Part shown: piece by piece, positions 58,301 to 64,000 of the stretch
Layout: each line of letters starts with the position of its first letter
Position numbering within the stretch: position 1 is the stretch's first letter
Assembly: GCA_030762935.1 (NCBI GenBank)
Contig: CM060882.1
Location: 20,217,001-20,281,000, forward strand
Origin: Hymenopus coronatus
Lineage: Eukaryota; Arthropoda; Insecta; Mantodea; Hymenopodidae
Reading direction: 5' to 3'
DNA length: 64,000 nucleotides
Made by a program: the position numbers and the translations under genes
Notes under the pieces: model-generated
Databases searched by the model: none
What the model was told of the DNA's origin: nothing
What the model saw: the letters and a program-made list of their open reading frames with translations, nothing else

Positions 58301-61300
58301 CTGAGTAAAATTAAGCGGTCTTTCACGCCCAATTTAGAATGGGACGCTGAGAACCACAGCAGTTAAAGAGCGTCCATAAATAACACAACATTTACATTTT
58401 CCAAGGATGCGACACCAAGATTTTCAAGAAAATCCCCCATCACAAACTTCCCTTTACGTGGAAAAATTATCAAAAATGCTGCTTTTCTAAAAAATGGCTC
58501 TAACAACTTAGATTAAAATCCTGTTAAAACCATTTACATTCTAAATAAAATGTATATCTTAAATTTTCTGGCAATAGCCTCTGAAGACCTCTTTCTTCTG
58601 GATGAATTATGCCCAATTTTACTTAACTGCTAAACCGTAAGATATAGACAAAAATGTAGATCTCGTCAAAACACACAATTTATGTCATTTACATTTTTGT
58701 TGTGGAGGTAACCGTTCCTTTTTATTGGTTTCAATTGTAAAGCACTTATACTTTTCTCAGACAGGAAGTGTCCATTTTTCTTTTGTTCTACTCCTGGCCA
58801 AGCAAAGAAGCAATTTGCAATGAGAGTCGTATCATGACAGCTTTTAAAACATTTGACTATCACTTCAGCATAGCGCATTCATTTAGTTCCCTTCTACTTA
58901 TAAGGAACTAAGCAATAAGAACATTCTGTTAATGTTTATCTCGATTGCATTGTGTAGAAAGAATAATCTTTTGTAAGAAGTTTGCAGGGCAGCTAGAGAA
59001 ATCATGTGAGTATAACATATCAGGTTTCTTCTAACGTCCAGATTTCTCCTTGTTTGTCTAATCTATAACATAATTGCCCTTCAGCACTTTTTAAAGGCTT
59101 GCTGCATTTATGTTTCTCTACACTGCTATTAGAATGTGCAAGCTTTGCCATTATGACTGCACTGCACATGCACCACATTACTATTAGGATGGATGCTAAC
59201 ATCGCTTTGCTGCAAATAAATAATGCAGCTGGGGAAGTGTCAACTACCACATGACAATAAATACAAGTACAGTATTTAAGCTCATGTTTAAATGCTTTGG
59301 AAGTTAAATTATAGTTCTTATTCAGCCCATTCATCAATTAAATGTAGCAAATAAGTGATAATATATGCAAATTAGTGATGAACTATTTTCATTTGAGCCA
59401 AGAGTTGTGAAGTGGCATAATGTTAATATTCGGACTCATTGTAAGGTAGATAGATAATAGAAGAGTTAATTGTTGCCACAAAGCTACAAGTCGAAAAGAA
59501 TCTACAACAGTCATTGAAGAGATATAAGCAATAATATCCTCGGCAAACAGGCCATCAAAGCATTCCATTCCAAACCGATTATATACACAAAAGTGGATAA
59601 AGATGGCAAACTAGGTATTTTGCATAAAGAAGACTCACTGTCAGCTGGGAAACCTATTTTAATACAAAACATATACACGGATATAAAATCAGACAGTTTA
59701 CTAGTTATATAAAATTCATTCAGAATAAAGATGTCTTCAAAGGCTATTCCCAGAACATTCAAGATTAAATTTTATTTGTCATGTAAATATCTTTAATTTA
59801 CAATATTTTAATCAAAATTGTTAAGTTATTTTTGACAAAATCAACATTTTCAAAAAGTGTGCCATGTAAAGGGTAGTTAGGGGTAGGGCAATTTTCTTGT
59901 AAATCTTCGTTTCACATCTTGGAAGATACTGAACTTAAATACCATGTTTGGTATTTAACAGACTTTTTGTTTTAGAGCATGCATGAACTTGTTTCTAAAA
60001 AGTTTTTTTTTTATTCAGGGGGACTCAAAACATGTATTTCTAGTGAAATCACAGTATTGAATTTTTGGATGTAATCGAATGCCTTCTCTATCCACTATGT
60101 ATATTGTACACATGTGCAGGGCAACAAAATGTGCCAATATTGATTCACCCACCTGATTGTGTTCGTGTGCTTTCTGGACTTCTGCGTCAGCTTCACCGGA
60201 TGTTTTGACTTCTTGCAATGCAGGAATGACCTGAGATTTGACTGCTGTACTGGCATTGGTGGTGGCCTTGACTAGTTCCTCCCAAGTGGCCTGGCACTGT
60301 GAAGCAATGGCATGGCAGGGGGACGAGGTGTCCTGCACCAGTGCCCCCAGGCAGTGCGACAACCTTGATCCAGCTCCACATAATCCTGTTAACATCTGTG
60401 CATGCCAAACGTTCATCACACATACAACATTTTGAGTAGTAAAAGAAAACACACAAGCTGACTTCTCACCTGGAGGTCCCGGGTTCGATTCCCGGTTGGG
60501 CGGGGAATTTTTCTTTAGTCAGAATTATTCCCTATCCCCCACAGAGTCTGGAAGTAGTATGTGAGAGTGATTGTGTGTGTGTTTGAGGAAAATAAAATGA
60601 TTTAAACCAAACGTAAAAAAAAGAACCTACAGACAATGAGTTGTTTCAAGTGTAAAGCCCCCGATATCACCCTAGATGTTAAAGGGGGCTATATAAATGA
60701 AACACAAGAAAACACAGGTAAACAACAATAATATCATTCAAATCTGCATATGGCTCAATTCAACATTTTACATAAGAAGCAGCATTGTTTTTGTGATACA
60801 AAAATAAAGAACACAAAAGTAAGCAATTAGAAATGGCATAACTAATTTTTGTATACTAGTCATGCCTCATTTACAGCTAATTATTAGGGAGCCCAGAAAT
60901 TTGTAAATGTGTTTTTGTATCATTCTTTTATTTCATGTTGCACATTCTGTGACATGCAATAAATCCTTTTCTTGTAATTTAAGCCACATTTGAAATTTTA
61001 CAAGATCATTACACAAAAACCTCTGTCTGAATCTCCATTGTACTTTTATATGAAGGTTTACACTTTCCTAAGCCTACCATTTTTTCCCCATTAAAATACG
61101 GGATGCCTGAAAAGGTTGTGACCAACTGATCAATACTTTCTCAATATGGTATTGACAAAATATTAAAATGAAGGAAGCATGATATTGAATAAATACACTT
61201 TACAATAACCGAGTTCCCACCATGTGCAATTGAAAATGCTGCATTGCAAATTTTACACTGAATTTCATAATTTAGCTTTGTCTCTTTGAAGAAAGGATAT

Positions 61301-61890
61301 CTTTTCTGTAAATTGCAAGAGAAGGTGCCTTTACATTTAGGCATAAGAGCTTAAGTTCTCACAAATAAAAAAGCTCACATCAACTTCCAACACCAGACTT
61401 GGCAAACTTTGTTTGTCTTCACTATTCACAGAATGTACTAAACAATAGCAAGATAAGTGCCAAACAACAATAAATGGCAACAATTGTAGTACAGTTTTTA
61501 ATTTAAGAAGACGGTGTCAAGAAAATATGGTACCTATTTGCACCGCAACAAAAATTCTTGGGACGGTCCTCATGCTTTCCAGACTTTAAATATGACATGA
61601 GGGAAAATGAATGATCCAAGAATGCTCTGTCTGCTACCATTACATTACCAATGTCAGCTATTTTGACAGCAACAATGTTTTCCCCTCCATGTCTCAATAC
61701 TCACATCTCGTATTTAAGATTTAAACATGAAATGAGGCACAGCTAACAAAAAAGTTGAATATATACAATAAATAGCCATAGTACCTGCAAGTAGGACACC
61801 CAGCCACTCAAACATTCTGATACTTCTTTGGGTGAAGCGGTTACAGACCCAGATGAACTGCTACCGCTCTTTTCTCCTTGGGCTTTATGG
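45369..61890 (-). CDS. DUF4745/GARRE1-like protein, seven 3' exons (gene span)
   Basis: Seven exons (61785-61890, 60153-60395, 57130-57604, 53861-53983, 50674-50866, 46717-46870, 45369-45530) have consensus GT/AG borders, and every junction keeps phase. They give about 484 codons ending in TAA. The first three form an alpha-helical region (SECLSGWVSYLQ / MLTGLCGAGSRLSHCLGALV / RSLMTFINLHYQFCVACCDF). The rest is Ser-rich with short conserved-looking blocks: SVWHSSLASQEELQEVIHLL and LYSMWSGSDLSFMKLPEFGE. From memory these resemble human GARRE1/KIAA0355 (QEMQEVIDFLS and LFSMFSGPDL in the same order), a cytoplasmic Rac1/RhoG effector with a DUF4745 domain. The family call is tentative; the exon structure is firm. 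The 5' exons lie beyond 64 kb. Confidence 0.72.
45985..46640 (+). repeat. R2 repeat copy in intron
   Basis: Two internal R2 units (ATAATCGTCGTTACAACTAA and ATCGTCATTACAGTTATGCT, each followed by a TTCTCC/TTCCCC tract and TGTGAATTTCTGT), ending TGAAAAATGGGAGTCGTTCT then GCATGTTAACTAATTACAG. The terminal inverted repeats are degraded. Confidence 0.55.
46717..46870 (-). CDS. GARRE1-like gene, poly-Ser exon
   Basis: 154 nt, acceptor GTGCTCTAG, donor GCG/GTTAGT, starting one base into Met and ending phase 0. Encodes WSEQEGHPGGDLYPPTLDAG and SRKSSSSTDSSSSHSLHSRS. Casein-kinase-like serine clusters are visible. Confidence 0.78.
46990..48028 (-). repeat. R1 copy with nested SINE A
   Basis: Minus orientation: GTGTGTTCCATTCACATCTA at 47008, then the R1 blocks in reverse order, ending GGCTGAGAAAGTAAT near 48025. 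A 5'-truncated SINE A sits at about 47640-47870. Confidence 0.75.
47640..47870 (+). mobile_element. SINE family A, 5'-truncated
   Basis: Begins CCAGCGGAGAACGATGGATT, lacking most of the tRNA head, then CATCCTTAGCATGGCTTCCT, GTCCCATGTCGTAGATTTAT, and ends AAAGAGTGCCTATAAATAAC. Nested inside an R1 copy. Confidence 0.75.
48467..48985. mobile_element. Tigger/pogo-like MITE candidate
   Basis: Left end CAGTAGAACCTCAATGATCT then GGACCCC; the right end in reverse complement is AGTAGAACTTCATTAATCCG. AGTAGAACCTC-type ends next to TA are typical of pogo/Tigger elements. About 0.5 kb, non-coding. Confidence 0.55.
49744..50133 (+). pseudogene. PLE GIY-YIG endonuclease fragment
   Basis: The frame reads YKYIGKTVRNLETHNKEHRR, KSVVAHHFWEAHHEIKLLKE, then AWEKIYICKYHHTLMN. 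This is the distal part of the GIY-YIG nuclease that ends Penelope-like element proteins (YIGKT, EH, AVAHHFW, E-K-IYI). The first GIY half and the whole reverse transcriptase are missing. The minus-strand sequence just upstream (49527-49740) has a protein-like frame ending RRTLPNPFGRR and may be the tail of another PLE facing away. Confidence 0.7.
50674..50866 (-). CDS. GARRE1-like gene, Ser/Gln-rich exon
   Basis: 193 nt, acceptor GTATTTCAG, donor CAT/GTACGT (split Met codon). Encodes VTLTSCGYDGPSPDCSGWSE, SCSTSRRGSSSPQQMGQQHV and HRASWHAPDTHTN. It is hydrophilic and probably disordered. Confidence 0.78.
51112..51151 (-). CDS. Candidate 40-nt alternative exon
   Basis: On the minus strand TTGTGTTCTACAG precedes 40 nt, then GTATGT: strong acceptor and donor. 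In the phase that joins the exon at 50866 it reads GRAKPGASKELFG then the shared Gly. The same phase does not join the upstream exon at 53861, so inclusion from there would shift the frame. It therefore fits a transcript starting inside this intron. A possible start is MMTVENKTL at 51367-51393, with a moderate donor GTAAAT. Confidence 0.4.
51560..51660 (-). promoter_or_regulatory. Possible intronic alternative promoter
   Basis: Minus-strand CAGCCAATCAG (about 51634-51644), a textbook CCAAT box, is followed about 30 nt later by TATTTAAG (about 51599-51606) and then a CpG-rich stretch (51390-51560) unlike the surrounding introns. Position and strand fit a shorter isoform of the GARRE1-like gene. 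Confidence 0.35.
51661..53030. other. Intronic DNA, weak SINE-like trace
   Basis: Mostly featureless intron. Near 52720-52850 the minus strand shows GGATGGCCAGT-type sequence and AAGTTCAGATCCC, which could be a decayed B box. Nothing else supported. Confidence 0.35.
53035..53530 (-). repeat. R1 3' half, minus
   Basis: AAAAAATCTGATGTTGCATT and CACATGACTTTTTCTACC mark the R1 3' end. The blocks continue to about 53530 and the 5' part of the repeat is missing. Confidence 0.7.
53861..53983 (-). CDS. GARRE1-like gene, EELQEV exon
   Basis: 123 nt, starts with two bases completing Asp (acceptor TTTCTGTGCAG), ends one base into Gly at CTG/GTACAT. Encodes SVWHSSLASQEELQEVIHLL then SCRPGVTQ. Another open frame covers this exon, but only this phase joins both neighbours. 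Confidence 0.78.
54158..54500 (+). mobile_element. tRNA-headed SINE (family D), 8-bp TSD
   Basis: GTCGTCTCCTTAGTGCAGTG then GTAGCGCAGCTGCTTACC (A box), CTGGGTTCGATCCCC (B box), GC-rich body, end CTGTCGTGCCATGGAG. Flanked by TTCAATTG at 54150-54157 and 54501-54508. It is the cleanest head of the family and nearly matches the copy at 11.9 kb. Confidence 0.88.
54630..55175 (-). pseudogene. PLE 3' half, minus (GIY-YIG)
   Basis: On the minus strand: LKNVTSYAPQNKFSLQKIPE linker, ESGIYRINCADCNKCYIGKT (complete GIY...YIG core), KSAVAHHFWCTNHKIEPNIH, then a degraded C-terminus, a stop, and a hairpin followed by CGAAAT near 54690. The reverse transcriptase domain is absent (5'-truncated). It is head to head with the next entry. 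Confidence 0.8.
55176..55690 (+). pseudogene. PLE 3' half, plus (GIY-YIG)
   Basis: With one frameshift: SGIYRNKLRRLQQI in altered frame, then FYIGKTKKTLEIRLKEHL, AVAHHFWSTKHEIAPNIHLI, VWEKIYIVENQCHIVNFELL, and a Pro-rich end. After the stop region comes AATGAAGCCCACATGGCTTC then GAAACCGGTC (about 55588-55617). It is similar to, but clearly diverged from, the minus arm, so the two are separate copies, not a fresh inverted duplication. Confidence 0.8.
55691..56565. other. Intronic DNA, nothing recognised
   Basis: AT-rich intron sequence without identifiable repeats. Confidence 0.5.
56566..57048 (+). mobile_element. SINE family B carrying a nested SINE A
   Basis: GCAGTGGCCGAGTGGTTAAA then CCACTTGCC head, body GGGTGGGTTTTCTCTGGGTT, interrupted at 56767-56993, and resuming TGTCACAGTAGTAAAGTGGC to a poly-A end. 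The duplicated CGCCTGCAG (56758-56766, 56994-57002) is the target site of the nested element. Confidence 0.75.
56767..56993 (-). mobile_element. SINE family A nested in SINE B
   Basis: Minus strand: GGAGGATGATGGATTTTTTC, GGATTTTTACACCCG in reverse, GTCGTAGATTTAAGGCACGC, ending CCATAAATAACATGCC. The tRNA head is missing, as expected for 5' truncation. It has a 9-bp TSD. Confidence 0.78.
57130..57604 (-). CDS. GARRE1-like gene, large exon
   Basis: 475 nt, phase 0 start (acceptor TATGTTGCAG; CAG/CAAG could shift by 3 nt), ending one base into an Asp codon at donor CAG/GTAACA. The helical part RSLMTFINLHYQFCVACCDF is followed by HNADCIVGIIQQCFAQLYSP and a Pro/Ser/Arg-rich linker (SQDRSRSTTP). 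Two Arg-Trp-Ser repeats (RRWSEAA, RRWSMPW) look like phosphorylation or 14-3-3 type sites; that is inference. Confidence 0.82.
57828..59020 (+). repeat. R1 copy with nested SINE A
   Basis: Begins CTTTTTACTTTCTCTATTTA, carries a (GA)n/(GT)n patch (57958-58025), is split by a SINE at 58101-58398, and ends AGCTAGAGAAATCATGTGAG then TATAACATATCAGG. Confidence 0.78.
58101..58398 (+). mobile_element. SINE family A, full length with 11-bp TSD
   Basis: Best copy of the family: GTCGCCCTCCGTGGTGTAAT, GGTTACCATGCTGACTTCAT, CCCAAGGTCGCGGGTTCAAA, ATGGATTTTTTCGGGCATAA, GTCCCGTGTCGTAGATTTAC, ending AAAGAGCGTCCATAAATAAC. Flanked by TTCCAAGGATG (58090-58100, 58399-58409). A box and B box are intact, so it could be a Pol III template. 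Confidence 0.88.
59700..60112 (-). repeat. R1 fragment, minus
   Basis: From TTCATTCAGAATAAAGATGT through ATGTAAAGGGTAGTTAGGGG to CCTTCTCTATCCACTATGTA. It abuts the coding exon at 60153 by only about 40 bp, close to the splice donor. Confidence 0.72.
60153..60395 (-). CDS. GARRE1-like gene, helical exon
   Basis: 81 codons, phase 0 at both ends, acceptor TGGCATGCACAG, donor CAG/GTGGGT. Encodes MLTGLCGAGSRLSHCLGALV, CHAIASQCQATWEELVKATT, and EVKTSGEADAEVQKAHEHNQ. The pattern suggests a long helical bundle similar in layout to the N-terminal DUF4745 region. Confidence 0.8.
60450..60620 (+). mobile_element. SINE 3' fragment (family E)
   Basis: ACCTGGAGGTCCCGGGTTCG then ATTCCCGGTTGGGCGGGGAA gives a clear B box with a tRNA-like T arm, followed by a TG-rich tail and AATAAAATGATTT. 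The A-box half is absent. It could be read as a tRNA 3' half, but no anticodon arm precedes it. Confidence 0.6.
60621..61784. other. Intronic DNA, nothing recognised
   Basis: AT-rich intron; the short frames at 61141-61344 and 61503-61697 have no recognisable motif. Confidence 0.5.
61785..61890 (-). CDS. GARRE1-like gene, exon with helix start
   Basis: Acceptor TTTGTTCCACAG, donor CAG/GTACTA. The first base completes a codon from an off-window exon. It encodes HKAQGEKSGSSSSGSVTASP then KEVSECLSGWVSYLQ, a Ser-rich linker leading into an amphipathic helix. It ends in phase 0. Confidence 0.75.
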
Positions 61891-62245
61891 CTGTGGAACA
61901 AAAAATTTGCTTGGTTACTCTTGTAAGTGGCTTATTCTTACTCTTGTTTCCCTAACCTTTACAGATAATGAATTTCACTACAGGCTCTTATAAATTTATG
62001 TTTTGATATGCAACATATTTACTTTTGCATTAAGTAGCATTAAGTTTGCTGCAATTTCAGCAAAAATAAAATAGAGTTTTATTATAGTTCTTTAACTATA
62101 GTTCTTAACATGCCATTTTATGTTGTGTTGAAAGACCAGAAAGTTTGCTCAGAGACCTCTATCAAACTTGAGGTTCTTTTTAAGTGCATAATCAAACACA
62201 CATAACTACCGGGTTTGCCATACTAAGGATTTTTATATCTGGAAA

Positions 62246-62585
62246 AATCTCATGTGTTCCATGCATATGATTTCTCTACCTGTTCTGCAAACAAACTAGT
62301 CTTACAAAATATTATTCTTCTATCTACATCATGCTAATTGAGAGCAACATTAACAGAAATTGTCTTATTAGTTCATATGTAAGAAGAAAAGAATTAATGG
62401 AATGCACTAGAATAAAGTGATAATCAAATCCTTTAAAAGCTAATGGCTATGTGAACAATTGAAGCCTGGTTCTCTTTGCATGGCCAGGAGTAAAAATAAG
62501 AGAGATATGAAGTGAATTAAGATCTTTTTTTGAGAAAAGTTTAAGTATTTTAAAACTGAAACCATTAACAAGGAATATCTTCAAA
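62246..62585 (-). repeat. R1 3' fragment, minus
   Basis: AAAAATCTCATGTGTTCCAT at left then R1 3' blocks as far as GGAATATCTTC. The sequence before it (62140-62245) resembles a decayed SINE A body (GCTCAGAGACCTCTATCAAA). After it, a 20-bp inverted repeat (GGTTTCCTTTTTCCATCAAA at 62589; complement near 62678-62697) and an (AAAG)n tract (62805-62838) occur. Confidence 0.65.
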
Positions 62586-62803
62586 ATAGGTTTCCTTTTT
62601 CCATCAAAGAATCCATAGGAGGTGTTTGGGAAAACATATATATTACGAAATTTGAGGAAAAGTTAATGAACTTCAATTTGATGGAAAAAGAAAACCTGCT
62701 CTTTAGGTTTATCCAATGGTCATCATGGTGCAACTCTACTGAAACCGACTTTTCAATTCCAACTCGGTCAACACAGCCAAAGATGCCAATATATTCCTGA
62801 AGA

Positions 62804-62836
<33 letters not shown>

Positions 62837-63334
62837 AAAAAAATACAGGTCCACTTGCAACATCATCAAGTTTACCACCAGTGGGCAGCAGTTGGAAGCT
62901 CTGCAGTGAAAGTAAATTTTGAAGAAAAAATTTGTATTAAATTTATAGATAACAAAGAATTTATTCCTAATCTCTTGGCTGTTTGCATTCTACTATTGTT
63001 ACAAAATAAAATGGGGTCCTTGCGATAAAACTTAATTCTGTTTGAAATGTATTGTAGCTTGTCTTCTCAGGCAGGAATAGCATGACTGACCAACATGGTA
63101 TAATGGGCATATAAGCAGGAAGAGATAAGAAGGGGGAAGTCACTACAACAAATGTCTCAAGTCTTCTCTCTTGTCTTCCAAAACCTAGCCAACAAGTCTC
63201 AAGGACAGCCAAAGCAAACCAACATTGTATAGCCAGCCTAAAGATTTTTATTATTGGAAATAATTGTCCTAGAGGTTTTTATTACTGAAGACAGGGATGC
63301 TTAATTTAATTAATGTACATAAATCTGGAAGCTT

Positions 63335-63661
63335 TCCATTTTAAAAAAATCTGATGTGTTCCATTCACATGACTTTCTCTACATCTCTGTAACAAATTAT
63401 TGTTAAAAAGCTTATGCTTATATTTACTTCATGCTAATCAAGAAAAATTAGCAGAAATAGTCTTATTACTTGCTTCCTTGTAAGTAGAAGCGAAATAAGA
63501 GAGTACCATAGGTTAAAGTGATAGTCAAAAGATGGTTGCTATGTGACTCAAGTTCTCTTGTTTCTATGGACATGAGTTAACAAATCCCTGTATGAGAAAA
63601 GTAAGTTTTTCAAAGCTGAAACCAAAAACAAGGAATATCTAAAAAACGAAGAACTCCACGA

Positions 63662-63716
<55 letters not shown>

Positions 63717-64000
63717 CATAAATTGTGTGTTTTAACGTGCTCTACATTTCTTGTGTGGTAAATTTTTGTCCATCTCTTACAGTTTAGCAGTTATGCAATA
63801 TTCCGTAAAATTCATCCAGAATAAAATAGTCTTCAGAGGCTATTCCTAGAAAATTCAAGATATACATTTTATTTCTCAGGTAAACATCTTTAATATACAA
63901 TATTTTAATCAAAATCATTAGAGCCATTTTTATGAAAATCAAAAATTTCTAAAAAAGTTCCATGTAAAGGGTAGTTGGGGATTGGGGGGGGGGAATTTTT
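63335..64000 (-). repeat. R1 copy running off the window
   Basis: AAAAAAATCTGATGTGTTCC then ATTCACATGACTTTCTCTAC at left, with all 3' and middle R1 blocks. An (AT)n tract of about 50 bp lies at 63665-63714. Sequence ends at TAAAGGGTAGTTGGGG. The 5' end of the repeat lies beyond 64 kb. Confidence 0.8.

Noticed and set aside
60455..60505. tRNA 3' half with T arm
   Set aside because: Lacks D and anticodon arms; best read as a SINE fragment.
63665..63714. (AT)n tract as an origin or regulatory site
   Set aside because: Simple microsatellite within an R1 copy, with no other supporting signal.

Overview
This is AT-rich eukaryotic DNA with long, repeat-filled introns. Host coding sequence is sparse; mariner/Tc1, hAT, Penelope-like and I/R1-type elements and several tRNA-headed SINE families fill most of the rest. 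That mix, and an insect-like Twisted-gastrulation exon, point to an arthropod with a large genome, probably an insect. The species cannot be named from the sequence.

Host genes. (1) Plus strand, 5.55-9.09 kb: the last two coding exons of twisted gastrulation (tsg), an extracellular BMP-binding modulator. The 3.2 kb intron between them is full of TE fragments. (2) Minus strand, 61.9-45.4 kb: seven phase-compatible 3' coding exons (about 484 codons) of a serine-rich protein that I judge to be DUF4745/GARRE1(KIAA0355)-like. Its 5' end lies beyond the right edge. A promoter-like, CpG-rich patch and a 40-nt exon candidate inside one intron (51.1-51.7 kb) suggest an alternative start. (3) A weak unassigned exon candidate lies at 27.8-28.07 kb.

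Mobile elements, left to right. 0-1.2 kb: palindromic Penelope-like (PLE) ends around a repeat copy. 1.2-4.0 kb: a dead mariner (-) and a complete but inactive mariner (+). 4.3-4.7 kb: a PLE palindrome between 29-bp direct repeats. 11.6-22 kb: tandem and dispersed R1 copies, SINEs, a dead mariner and a hAT remnant with 8-bp TSD. 22.7-26.2 kb: a Tc1-like element carrying two SINEs, then a second TIR element carrying another repeat. 31.6-32.2 kb: a piggyBac-like MITE. 32.3-39.5 kb: a mariner split by a full-length 5.87 kb I/R1-type LINE with two intact ORFs and a perfect 12-bp TSD. 40.5-41.8 kb: another mariner. 48.2-50.4 kb: a TIR element containing a Tigger-like MITE and PLE sequence. 54.6-55.7 kb: two PLE 3' halves head to head.

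The commonest feature is an anonymous dispersed repeat of about 0.9 kb, here called R1 (unrelated to the rDNA R1 LINE). It runs from a TTTTTACTTTCTCTA end to a TGGAACACATCAGATTTTT end and occurs at least 14 times on both strands. The likeliest new biology is this family, together with the recurrent palindromic PLE termini, which share a hairpin plus CGAAAC arrangement resembling a hammerhead-ribozyme core.
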